Both the position numbers and the translations under genes were made by a program. From contig VXBP01004154.1 of the NCBI GenBank assembly GCA_013400115.1, forward strand, positions 666,530-730,529: a DNA stretch of 64,000 bases, read 5' to 3'. Source of the DNA: Rhinopomastus cyanomelas. Lineage: Eukaryota; Chordata; Aves; Bucerotiformes; Rhinopomastidae. Below the pieces are notes generated by a model that saw only the letters and a list, made by a program, of their open reading frames with translations, did no database searches and was not told where the DNA came from. The stretch's first letter is position 1. Each line of letters starts with the position of its first letter. This document shows, in pieces, positions 53,214 to 64,000 of this stretch.

Positions 53214-53272
53214 TCTGTCTGGACTAGATAACCTACAGGTCCTTCCAACCCAAATCATTCTATGATTCTATG
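53214..53272 (+). mobile_element. short CR1 3' end, opposite to the preceding copy
   Basis: GTCTGGACTAGATAACCTAC, AGGTCCTTCCAACCC and ATTCTATGATTCTATG are an intact-looking CR1 terminus in plus orientation, about 60 bp beyond the minus-oriented copy. Confidence 0.88.
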
Positions 53273-53818
53273 CCTGTATATTTATTCTGGATCATTGTGC
53301 ATTTTTAGATTATTATTTATGTCTCAAACATAAGAGGCATTTGGGTGCTATGGGGAAAACAGACTCATTTAGAAAACTGTGAATAAAATAGTGTTTTGTA
53401 GCCTTTGGGCTTGTGCCTGAATTTGCTCTGTTTTATGCTTTGCAGCTAAAAGATCCTCCTATCCCATGTTTGTTAATGAAGAAAGAGCCCCCCATTTCAT
53501 TCTCCTCCACAGCCAACAAGCACCTGCTTCAACAGCCCAAAGAGGAGAATCAAAATGATTGTTTTTAAAGCTGATGCTGCTCTTGAATTACACAGCAAAC
53601 TGCTGATACCAAAACAGAATCTGCTTCTGGAATCCCATGCACCACTCACAGCAGGCAGCATCTGCCAGAGCTCTTTCTCACGACACCTCTTTCCCAGTCA
53701 GCGGGATCCGCACGTATACCAACTACTCGCAACTGCTCTGTCACAGACGTCTGACAATTCTTTTTCTTCCTCCAGATGCATTTATAACTTTTCTTCCCAC
53801 TCCTCCTCAAAGTCCCAT

Positions 53819-53866
53819 CCCTCCTTTTTTTTTTCTTTTTTTGGTTTTTTTTTTTTTGCTTTGTTT
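53819..53866. repeat. T-rich simple sequence
   Basis: Two long T runs broken by C and GG (TTTTTTTTTTCTTTTTTTGG, then a longer T run) span about 45 bp. On the minus strand this would be a poly-A tract. No flanking element is recognised. Confidence 0.75.
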
Positions 53867-55459
53867 GAGTTTGATTCATTGTTGTGGAAAAGGAGGGAAT
53901 GGTCGCTATTTGGTTTAACTATCTGGGTTTGGCCAGTTTAGGAGGGACTTTCCAGCTGAGTGTTTTCTCAGCCAGTCATTAGCACTATCAGAGGGAGCTG
54001 GTAGATTAAGTACTGTTCAATTCATTATTACCTATTCACAGCAAAACCTTTGCATTGATCTACAAAGGCCATGAGAAGACAAGTGCTGCTTTGGGGAGCA
54101 GATTTTGTCCTGTGAATACATCCTATGATGAGAGTTCAACCTCCCAAGTGATCGAGTCAACGCTGAGCTTTTTCCTGCCGGTAACTGTTTGGCAGCTGGT
54201 CTCACAATTTGACAGAGCTGTGAGTGCTCTGCTTCATGACCAAGGTTTTCAACAATCCAGTTACAAGCTCTTCTGCAGGCACAGCAGGATAGACCTTTAT
54301 ATATTCTTTGATACCCTGGCATCTCCAAAGCCTCCTTAGGAGAAACCACCTGCTTTTGTTTTGAGAACAAACCCTGGGATTCGAGCACAAGCACAAACAT
54401 GTAGGAGCTGATGCTTTCGTTTGATAATCCAGATTTGGAGGCCTGCAAGTTTCTGCAGAAGATTTGTCTCTGAAATCAAGCAATGGGTTATACTCCCTAC
54501 TCCTGCCTTTCAGGTATCAGCAAAAAAAGGTAAGGTGACAGTGAGCTTTTCACGTAAAGCTCCCACAAATGAGATGTTTTACATTGTAAAGAACCTCAAA
54601 GTCTCACAGAGAGAATCTTTTGCCATTTTACATCCTCTTTCTCTGCTTTGTGGAGTTTTGCTTAAATATAAATGTCTGTTTGAATCACAGCTCAACACAT
54701 TTCAAAATAATCACATAATAGAGGAGAAGATCTAGACACAAGCAGCAAGTAGCTGTAGCAACTGGAGTAGTTTGTTTAATAAACCATGTGTCTGAGCCAA
54801 GAGACCATTTCACCCTGCTATAGCCCTGAATCATCTCTCATCTGCAGGATGAAATCACTTTGCTTTTACTTAGAAAACATTTGTTTTATGAAACAGGTCA
54901 CCCTGTGATCATGACATAGAAGCAAAAGTCAGGGGCCAAAAGAAATGAAGTTTCTGGCTCAGCAGCAGCATTTCTGCTTTTATTAACACAATTATGGATC
55001 AAGCTCAGGACCAAGCTAGGACCTGCTCTGATACTTCCTTGATTGCTTGGAAGAAAGAAAGGAAGAGGAGGAAAACTCTGTATGTTCCATCACCTGCAGC
55101 TCTACAGTTCCTATCAATATAGTGAATGGCAACTTGGCCTGAATTTATTGTTAATAAAGAGAGTGGGAGGCGACCAGTTCAGATAGTCACCAAACAACAA
55201 GTTTAGGCTGAGCTTCAAGAGCACTATCCCCCTCTATTGGTAAGTTTACAATGAAATGGTTTGAAAATTATTTGCAAAGTCTGGATTTTCACTCTTTCAT
55301 AAAGTTAGAGAACAGAATATGAAATTATTTTTCATGGTTCAGTTTGTAAACAACCTTCAAATATTGCACAAAACCCTCCATACAGAGATCATCCCTATAG
55401 CCACGTGGTTTGTACAAAACATTTACACAAGTTTCTTCTACAGGAAACTTTCAAAAAGC

Positions 55460-55860
55460 AAGGGCTGAGAGAACTGGAGGAGATGTTTAACCGGAGAAAA
55501 GGAGGCTCAGGGGAGATCATCTAACTCTTGACAACTCCCTGAAATTCAGGAGGTGGGAGCAAGGTGGGGGTTGATCTCTTCTCCGAAGGAACAAGTGACA
55601 GGATGAAAAGAAATGGCCTCAAGTTGTGCAGGGGGAGCATTTATGTTGGCCCTGAGGAACAATTTCTTCCCAAAAGGAGTTGTCCAGACCTGGCCCAGAC
55701 TGCCCAGGGCAGTGATGGAGTCCTTGTGTCTGGAAGGACTGCAAAGCGATGGAGATGTGGGGTGAGGGAGATGGGTTAGTTGGGACCTGACAGTGCTGGG
55801 TTAATGGTTGGACTCAGCAATCTGAAAAGTCACTTCCAACCAAAACAATTCCATGATTGT
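55460..55860 (+). mobile_element. CR1 LINE 3' fragment
   Basis: GAAAAGGAGGCTCAGGGGAG, GGCCTCAAGTTGTGC, GACTGCCCAGGGCAGTGATG and TTCCAACCAAAACAATTCC follow the CR1 order to the 3' terminus, in plus orientation, over about 400 bp. The start of the open frame at 55780-56277 lies inside it. Confidence 0.9.
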
Positions 55861-57550
55861 AATTTATCTTTATGCTATAAACAACTCATATACTCTGAAG
55901 ATCAGATTGTTAATGTGGTTCTAACAGCATTAGTCCAGCAATATGGCTCTGCCGTCTCTTATCTTGCAGGCAAGCAGCAGTATTTCCTGGCTGACAACCA
56001 GGATAAGTTCCTGAAAGAAGAGGAAGGTCCTTCAAGTATCATAATCCTCTGTTCCATTGCTGCTTTGGTCTGCAGACTGAGGCTTGTTTTGGAGTCAGTG
56101 ATAGATCCTCAAATAATAGATAACATCAAGAAACATCCCATTCCTGTCATACCAGGAGTGATCCTCTGGAATGCACTTGGCAGATTAAAGCCTATGAGAT
56201 TAATTACTGCTCCTCCTGCACGGAAACAACTCTTAAATGTCTCAAGAGGAGCTGGTCAGGGTACAACATCCTATTAACACTTCATGACAGACACATCTTC
56301 AGTGAGCAGAGCTACCCTACAAGCAGACTTGAACCAAGCCATAAGAGAGATTCAGGCTTCCTCGATCATAAAACATGAAATAAAAGTTCTCTCTTAAATC
56401 ACAAATATGCTCTTGTGTTTGTGCCATTCATGTAACAAAGAAGAAAATAAGGAAATACATGTTTATTCCCCACAGTTCCCTGCTCTGCTCCCTTTAAGCC
56501 CACCAGAAATGTGTTTAGTTTAAAAACAAACATTAAGCCCAGATTCCAGGCATCTGTCTCCGCAGGCTAAGCCTGTGCTGAAAACTACATGGCAGTTCTC
56601 CCTCTCCCTGTCCCCATCTGCACAAAAGGGCTGCAGGAATTAGCTCGCTGTTCCAATCTCAGTATTTTAATTATTTTATATTTTTTTAGACTTGGCTGAT
56701 TTAAATATTTCTCACATTATTGAGTATCCCACTTTAAATTCCTTCAGCAACACCGCACTAAGCATCTTCTGAAACACTAAGCATTTCCCTGATGTTTGAG
56801 GAGACCAAGGTCACACAACTTGTGAGCTCATCATATTTGAGGGGTTTTTTTAATCTGCAGTTTTGCTGTTTACATTTAAGCCAGTAAAGAGTAAAGTGTC
56901 CTTTAAAACCCTGCCAGAGTCCAAGTTAGCACTTCGCCAGGCGTCACCAAGTCCTCTAAGTAGCGGAGAGCTGGTTTTACTACCCGAATGGTAGGAGTTC
57001 TCTGGGGTCACACTCTCCTTGCTGTAACACACATGTTCTTAAAACACAGAATGGTTTTCACATCACTTTTCTGATCACAGTCTGATGCTGCTTCTGCTGG
57101 GAGATGGGAAACTTCTGCCAGGAACATCATTTTCAAGGTTTAAGGGAGGAGTTAAATAAGAATGGACTAGAGCTTTTACTCCTAAGAAGCCTTTCCTTAC
57201 ACAGCGTGGTAGGTATGTCGTGCACACATCACACGCACAAACGGCTAATTCATCGCTCTGTACCTGGCTGTTTCCATTACAATCCTGTTTTCAGGCTCTC
57301 TTGGCTTATTAAATTCATGGTCTGGTCTAAAATTTGCCAGATAAAACGTCTGCTTGCAGGTAACTTTGTTGTGGCTCAACTGAAAGAACATGGGATGATT
57401 CCACAAGCCCTCTCGGTCACTTTCTCTTGTTTGACAACTATGAGAAGCTGGAGAAACGTCTGCTCGAACAAAAAATGCTGGAGTGACATTCAGCCCTCTG
57501 GCTTTAAAAGCTAGAGACCATGAGCCACAGATCTTCCTGTGGACTTTCTG

Positions 57551-57785
57551 ACATAGAACCTTAGAATTGTTTAGGTTGGAAAAGACTTTGAGATCATCAA
57601 GTCCAAACATTAATCCAGCTGTCCCAAGGCCACCACTAAAGCCTGTCCCTAAGCTCCAGATCTCCACAACTTTTAAACACTTCCAGGGATGGCGATTCAA
57701 CCTCCTCCCTGGGCAGCCTGTTCCAAGGCCTGATGAAGTTTTCCCTGGTGTCCAACCTAAATCTCCCCTGGCACAACTTGAGCAC
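57551..57785 (-). mobile_element. CR1 3' fragment
   Basis: GAACCTTAGAATTGTTTAGG, CAGCTGTCCCAAGGCCACC, CTCCCTGGGCAGCCTGTTCC and GGCACAACTTGAGC are the reverse complement of the CR1 3' region. A short deletion removes the segment after GGCCTGATG. Confidence 0.9.
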
Positions 57786-58841
57786 TTAGATTATATTAGT
57801 TAATATTCACTCTGTTGACAAACTGTTTCACCAGTTGTCAACTGTTGGACCAGTTAGTCCCTCGGAGAGAGTGGAGAAAGGACTCAAGAAGGAAGGATTT
57901 GTATTTCCTAAGACAAATCTATACCAACTGACCTGGTTTGCCAAATAACACTCTAGATGAACGACAATCAGGTTTCATGCAGCTACTGCCTTCATTTCTC
58001 CTGCTCTCTTCCTGCATCTGGTTGGTGCTGAATTGTGATGCTGGTGCCCTTACAAAGCTCTGTTCATGTATTTCCATACTAACTAAAAGCAAGAGTTATC
58101 TGAGAAGCTATAAACCAATTAATGTTGGCCAGATTTAAAGCTCATTTTCTGAGACTTGAGGAAAACCTAATTGTTTGTACAAATACAGCTGCTGCTAGTC
58201 TCTGCAGCCCTTGCAGGCTTCTCAGTTTTGCTGTACAAAACACATCCTGAGGCCAGTGAGCTTTCTGCAGCTATAGTGGGTGTAAAATGAGGTCCCACAC
58301 GGACCTTGTGAGGTTGATACTGCATGGCAGAACCACCATGGACAAAGCAGGGTCGTGGTTAAAGTGAGGTATGAGCAGCAATGGAACTTTCCATGTAGTT
58401 GCTGAGTCCTGCAGCTGCTGTCAAAGTAGAGCAGTGGTTTCCGTCACTAGCTGAAGACCTCAGTTTAAAATGAGACTTGCCAGTGCCATGTCACAGGCTA
58501 AACTTCTCTTACAAAGTCTAACTTGCAAGAGACAAGCTTGGTTTGAAGCCAAACCACAGTGGCACGTGAGACAAACAAGCTCATTCTACTCTAACTCAGT
58601 AGAGCATCAAGTGACACTTTGGTCATTGCCTGTGGTTTGTCTCTGGTCCAAAAGCGTTTGCTGTATGTTTTTTCTGACTTTGTATAACTCAATGACAAGC
58701 CCTTTCTTAAGAACAGCAGTGCTTTAGAAGTTTACATCCTGAATAACTAATGTTAGCCGAGCTGGGGGAGCCAGTTGTTCTGCAACTCTAGCTGCTGGCC
58801 TCCAAAAAGAAAAGTTTCTGTAAGAAAACTACACAACTTTC

Positions 58842-59045
58842 AAACATATCCATGTATGGCAATTTGACCCCCTCCCTGGGCAGCCTGTTCCAAGGCCTGA
58901 TGACCCTTTCTATGTTTTTCCTCATGTCCAACCTCAATTCTCCTGGCCCATCCTGAGGCCATTCCCTCTTGTCCTTTCACTTGTTACCTGGGAGAAGAAA
59001 CCAGCCCTCACCTCTCTGTAACAGCTTGCAGGTCTCACTACATCT
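58842..59045 (-). mobile_element. CR1 internal 3' fragment without terminus
   Basis: ACCCCCTCCCTGGGCAGCCT, CCTCATGTCCAACCTCAATTC, CCCTCTTGTCCTTTCAC and CCCTCACCTCTCTGTAAC match CR1 in minus orientation. The terminal repeat end is missing here; a separate fragment at 59304-59421 carries that end. Confidence 0.87.
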
Positions 59046-59303
59046 CAGTTACTCTTTACTGGTTTAGGGTAATGAATAGATGTCAAACTCATTTGCCTTG
59101 GAAATGGAGCATCGTGTGGTATAAAACCCCAGCACATCTCCCTCATGCTCAGCACTGAAGCTGTGTCACTCACATGATTCTTAGAACTAGGTCACAGAAG
59201 AGCCCAGGAGATCACAGTGTCCTAAAGTAATCTTTCACATCACAGTGTGCGTTTGAGGGTTCACAAAAGGGAGTTTAGCAAAGTGAGAAGACAACTGCAA
59301 GGG

Positions 59304-59421
59304 ACAGAATCACAGAACTGTAGAACTGCTTAGGTTGGAAAAGACCTTTAAGTTCATCACATCCAACCATGGACCCAGCTGTCCCAAGCCCACCCAAAAT
59401 TATGTCCTTGAGCCCCACATT
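59304..59421 (-). mobile_element. CR1 3'-terminal fragment
   Basis: AATCACAGAACTGTAGAAC, GGTTGGAAAAGACCTTTAAG and CAGCTGTCCCAAGCCCACC are the reverse complement of a CR1 terminus. Confidence 0.88.
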
Positions 59422-60757
59422 TTCAGCATACAGAGCTTAAGATTCTGCACCTGAAGGATGTTATTGGTGCTTCCAGTTCAAAAGGCTGCACATTCTACAG
59501 GAGCTGCCACGAGGTGGAGACCTTCACCAGGGATTAGACTGACAAAGGCTTTGCTGGACCTGCTCACCTGCTTGTCAGCGCGCAGCCTTCCCAGCACCTG
59601 CACCCACTGAACGCCTGCTCCTCCTGCAACGCCGGTGTGTTGGCACAGGGAAATGCTGCTTTCTCCAGCCAGGAGCCACTGGGAGAACGGTCCCTTGCTG
59701 CCAAGTGCGTGCCACCTTGGAAAGGGCGTTCAGTGCCACAAAGACCAGTTGGACGGTGAGAGGAGAACTGTTTCAGAATGTTCACTTCTGGAGCTGGTTT
59801 GGGGGTTTTTGAAGAGATTATTAGATTGGTGTCTTGGGGCTGAAAGAACTGCTTTTGAAAACATCCCTTTGTATTATTTTATAGCTTTGAACCAGCTGAT
59901 ACGGTCAGGAGCTTTAATATTTACAAAAGTTAGGGGTTTCTTTTGGTTAAAGGAGAACAAAACTCCAGTGTTAGATGGAAGCAGAAAAGAAAATGAATGA
60001 GGACAATAAACATTGTACTGGAGCCCAGATGCCTGGAGTCTCTTAAAAGACTGAGAATCTCTTTCTACTGAGCAAAGAGGACAGAACTGAGGTTAAATGT
60101 GATGCAGATACAGACCCTAAAAAGTAAATGAACATTTTTGCTTGGTTAAGCAATAAAGAGATTGACAGAGCGAAGATGTGGTAAGTTTATAGGACTGGAG
60201 AGGATCATGGTATCTTCAGAAAGAATTGGATGGCTCAGAAGGAAACAAGATGGTATTTCACAGTACAAACTTGTGCACGCACACTTGAAGAGCAGTTCAA
60301 AACCTTCCAGCTATAAATTTCCAGCCAGAGATAAGAATGAAAATAAAAAAGGATTTGGATGTAGTAATTTGAAGAAGATGATGCCTGCAAATTGCTGATG
60401 TGGGGCAATGAGACAGGAGGGAAAAGCCATTCGCAACTTAGGGCACAGGTTTTATCTGGTGTTCATGGGAGACTGAGAGGAGACATCCCCACTCACTCAG
60501 AATCAATGTCAGACCACAGTCAGAGGAAAGAGCTGTTCATGCACAAATACTAATGCTTGACAGCAACAAAACCAGCAAAAAATAATTGTTTTGGGGTATT
60601 TGTAATTCAGTTCTCCATTTCTAGCTTCTGCCAGTGCAAATATTTCAGTAATTTTCAACTCCACTTGAGGCATTTTCAACTTTTAGCTTAAGAAACTACC
60701 TTAAAGGTTTCCTGTGTACGAGTTAAATAAGAACAGCAGCAGCCATATGACTCAATG

Positions 60758-60823
60758 TCAAAAGGTTGGACTTAATGACCCTAGAGGTCCTTTCCAGCCA
60801 TGATGATTCTGTGATTCTGTGAC
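60758..60823 (+). mobile_element. short CR1 3' end
   Basis: GTTGGACTTAATGACCCTAG, AGGTCCTTTCCAGCC and GATGATTCTGTGATTCTGTG form a typical CR1 3' terminus in plus orientation. Confidence 0.88.
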
Positions 60824-61739
60824 TGAAGTGTCACTGGGATCAGACATTAAGCATGAACAGTTACAACCACACAACTCTCTTTATCACCCAGATACCTCCC
60901 TTATGCAACACAAATCTAAATAAATCTGAAAACCGTGACTCACGCTCTTCCATCGCACACTGAACCCAACGGTATGTAGCCCCATTGTTTGAATGTTAAT
61001 AATTCCATTCAGAGCTGTCTTTTGTTCCTCTGCTTTGTCAGTCAACCCACTTTAATACCCATAAAGGCTGATCAATCTATAAAGCTTGGGATTTTTGCAT
61101 GGCTCGTCTTGTGACAAAGGCTCGTTACACAACATAGCAGTGCTTTTCATGGCCCACACTGGGCAGGAACCCATAGGTCAATGCTTTGTCAAAGAGGGAG
61201 CATCAAGCTGCTCAAAGCAAAGGATGTCCTGAAGCTAATGAGGTACATGCTCGCCAACCGCTGCCGGTACCTAGGTGTTTTGCCATAGTCAGCCTCTGAG
61301 TATCGGGTACTCTGGCAACTAATTGCTTAAAGAAGACTATTTTCTTTGCAAAGCATTTGCATGAGATTTCCTGTCCATCTTCTCAATCTATGCAGCCTTC
61401 TTTTTGGAAAGGACACACCTGAAAACTGAGCCAGCACCATAAAAACAAGTGACCACTTCTGTTAAAGCTTGTTTTGTGAAGCATTTCCTAGGACAGACAA
61501 CAGGACAAGGGCTGAAATTCAGGATGCTTGTCTCAGCTCTGGACTGAGACATCATTTAACACCTTTGTGACCCAAGTTGCTTTGCTGAAGATAGCAAAAA
61601 CAACTTACATTTTTAATTGAGACCCCAAACCAATAGCCAGAGTCTCACGTCTCCAAGGAAATGCCAATGAGGTAATTCAGCAATGAGTTTCCAGGTCCCA
61701 CATTCCCCTACAACACATAAGAGTAGGTCAAAACTATAC

Positions 61740-62055
61740 GGTTTGTTCAGCCTTACGAGGAGAAGACCAAGGGGAGATGTCTACAACCTCATGGGCAATT
61801 GCAGAGATGTTCGTGGAAGTGCCCAGCAATATGGCAAGAGGCAAAGGACACAAGTCAGAACTGAAAATTCTAGTCACATACAAACTTTTTCAGAACAGAA
61901 GTGGTAAGAAATGCCCAGAGTGTGTGAAATCCCCATTGCTGGAGCTTATCAGACCAAGGCTGGAATAAGCAGATCTCATTGGATCTTCTCTGAGCAGGAG
62001 GCTGGACCTAGATGGTCTCTAGAGAGGTTCTTCCTAGCCTACACTTTTCAGCGAT
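61740..62055 (+). mobile_element. diverged CR1-like fragment
   Basis: TTCAGCCTTACGAGGAGAAG, CAAGGGGAGATGTCTACAAC and, at the far end, GGAGGCTGGACCTAGATGG follow the layout of a CR1 3' region but with many differences. It is probably an older CR1 subfamily. Confidence 0.6.
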
Positions 62056-62862
62056 CCAATGACAATTATTCCTTTATTGTTAGGTGAATGCTCCAGAACA
62101 GGAAAAGCAGGAAAAGGTCGTTTGTGCCAACACACCACCTCTCTCCTGTCCCCAGGCCTTTTTCCATTATTTTTTGCCAAATGCCAAACTCAACCTTCCC
62201 CCAGTTCAAGGCAACTTCAGCCTTTCTGTTTTAACAGCGACTAATTCATTGGCTGGTGAGCTGCATCATTTTTTTTCCCCACTTCATATCCTGAGGTAAA
62301 ACTTTGGAATTCAAACTTACTTTTTTCCTTACAGCCCAAAAGAAAGCTGAAGCACCAGGGACACTCATAGTCTCCAAAAACAGAGCTAAATTATGTGAGT
62401 TTTGTGCTTTTATGTTGGAGTTAGCAGAGTTTCTGGCAACAAGTCCCAAGTCCCCACTTTCACTGCATGTGCTTTAGGTGTTATTTAGCTGTAGAGGTGT
62501 TTTAATGACTTTTCAAATGTGGATAAACAAGAACAAAAACCAAAAAAGATCTGCTTCAGCAAACAGTCGAGTGACCATTCTCTGGGTTTAAGGTGCACTG
62601 CTTGTTCCACTTCCTAACAGCCTCACTGCCTTTGGAAGGTATGGTTTCGCATTAAAACAGTCTCCATTGTTCCTTTCTTTCCAGAATTTGTGTCTCTTAG
62701 GTAACTTGTTTCATTTAGAGACCTCAAAGCACATTTTATTAATGAAGATACTGAACTGAAAAAGCAGTCAAAGAACTCGCAAGTCACAATTTGCTTCTCA
62801 TTGTCAAAAACACGTGGAAACTTGGTACATCCAGTTCCCTGATGATCAGTGCAATCCTCCTC

Positions 62863-63070
62863 TTAGAATCACAGGATTGTTTAGACTTGAAAAGACCTTC
62901 AAGCTCATCAAGTCCAGCCACTGACCCAACTGTCCCAAGGGCACTACTAACCCATGTCTGGAAGCTCCAGATCACCACAACTCTGAAACACATCCAGGGA
63001 TGGTGGTTTAACACCCCCTCCCTGGGCAGCCTGTTCCAAGGCCTGAGGACCCTTGAGGGAAGTTTTTAAA
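62863..63070 (-). mobile_element. CR1 3' fragment
   Basis: AATCACAGGATTGTTTAGAC, CAACTGTCCCAAGGGCAC, GAAACACATCCAGGGATGG and CTCCCTGGGCAGCCTGTTCC are the reverse complement of CR1. Confidence 0.9.
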
Positions 63071-63621
63071 CGAGTCTCTGCACCTCAACAGTCAGGGGAA
63101 AGCTTTTGAGTGCATGTTGATGGGGAACAAGAGCAAATAATCTTGGTTATCAATGGGTCGTGCAGCCTTTTTACACCAGCAAAGTGCTGAAAAACACTGC
63201 GTGTACAGAAATACTGTGAAGTAGCAAACAGTCCTTGCTTATACAAGTGGAAGAGAAACTTCATAAAAATCACATTATTGTGAAAACAAAGATCCCAATA
63301 GCAGCAGCTGATCAAGACAGATTATCTGCTCTTCTACATTCAAAGCAGCATGATCAGCATGAAAGAAGAGAAAGAACTGAAAACATTCCCAAATGTTCAC
63401 TAAATCCTTTTCATTCCAAAACAAGACTGCGTATGTACATCAGAAAGGACACAGCTCTGCTCTCTGTGATCATCAACATGTCTGGTGTATTTTATCTTCC
63501 CATTTGCACTGAGTCATTTAAAGCCCAAGACAAGAAACACTGAGGGCAAACGTGCTGGGGCTAACAGAGATATTTCCTCTGTCCAGCCTGTTTGTGCTCC
63601 TCTGCCCTTTCAAAGAACCAC

Positions 63622-63718
63622 CACATTGTTTAGGTTGAAAAAGACCTTTCAATCATCAGGTCCAACCATTAACCCAACACTACCAGGTCACCACTGACCC
63701 CTGTTCCTCAGCACTGAA
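63622..63718 (-). mobile_element. short CR1 3' fragment near the window edge
   Basis: GTTTAGGTTGAAAAAGACC, ATCAGGTCCAACCATTAACCC and CACTACCAGGTCACCACTG match the CR1 3' end in minus orientation. Confidence 0.82.
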
Positions 63719-64000
63719 ACTGACTCTGCTTTTACAGTTATTTTACTGGAGCATAGAGTGAGCGCTAAGCTCTCACCAAGGACAGTCTTTCTCCCCCTGG
63801 TTGGAATGCAGCATCAGCACTGAGCTGAGCTCCAGGTCCAGCTCCTAGGAGCTCAGGAAGAGCAGTATGTTTTGAGGTTACAATAGCTTTTCCACTTGTA
63901 GGTTCAGGACATTATCCAGTCTTTTATTTGACATCATTCTTCTCATCTAGCAGTGGAGAACCTGCTCTCCAAGCAGAAGGTGAGTGATGTGGGAGGCTCT

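Larger units (their letters stand above)
50967..64000. other. upstream intergenic region with CR1 relics and no recognised gene
   Basis: About 13 kb with eleven CR1 fragments, a T-rich tract and otherwise unique sequence. No spliced gene with recognisable protein domains, tRNA or rRNA is seen. In mammals the DNA upstream of HMCN1 is also a long gene-poor interval, so this fits. Distal enhancers or non-coding RNAs cannot be excluded. The longest open frame, 55780-56277 on the plus strand, begins inside a CR1 fragment and has no recognised product. Confidence 0.7.

Noticed and set aside
57245..57700. Minus-strand open frame of 151 codons upstream of the gene
   Set aside because: Its first half is CR1 3' sequence and the remainder shows no recognisable protein feature.

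Overview
The window is a piece of a vertebrate, almost certainly bird, genome. It holds the 5' quarter of one large gene on the minus strand, HMCN1 (hemicentin-1), plus about 13 kb upstream of it. The avian call rests on compact introns (193 bp to 3.2 kb apart from a 17.3 kb first intron) and on about two dozen scattered CR1 LINE fragments, many ending in the ATTCTRTG-type 3' repeat typical of bird CR1. No bacterial-style genes, tRNA, rRNA, CRISPR arrays or intact mobile elements were seen.

Gene layout, read right to left: exon 1 (50460-50709) has the start codon, signal peptide and the first metal-binding motif of a von Willebrand factor A (VWA) domain, inside a GC-rich, CpG-rich block (about 50540-50960) that is probably the promoter. 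After a 17.3 kb intron, exons 2-5 (33144 down to 27439) finish the VWA domain. Exons 5-8 (27610 to 23807) encode the hemicentin-specific linker region. Exons 9-27 (23459 to 1059) encode ten complete immunoglobulin I-set modules and the first half of an eleventh. Every junction was placed from GT/AG signals and reading phase. The 27 exons sum to 4191 nt, an uninterrupted frame of 1397 codons with no frameshift or stop. Human hemicentin-1 has about 5600 residues, so the rest of the gene lies beyond position 1.

One complete Ig module is built from one exon (Ig2, Ig9) or two (all others), and module borders fall at phase-1 introns, a layout suited to module duplication. Hemicentins are secreted extracellular-matrix proteins of basement membranes and cell-tissue junctions.

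The upstream region (50967-64000) shows no recognisable gene. It is denser in CR1 fragments than the gene. The most notable local oddities are a CR1 copy ending about 8 nt past the exon 27 splice donor, a non-consensus donor after exon 25 (an in-frame skippable exon), a tandem GTAGGTAG donor at exon 16, a 16-bp tandem repeat across the likely branch-point zone before exon 6, and a mosaic CR1 block with reverse-transcriptase remnants. Nothing here looks like a new biological system.
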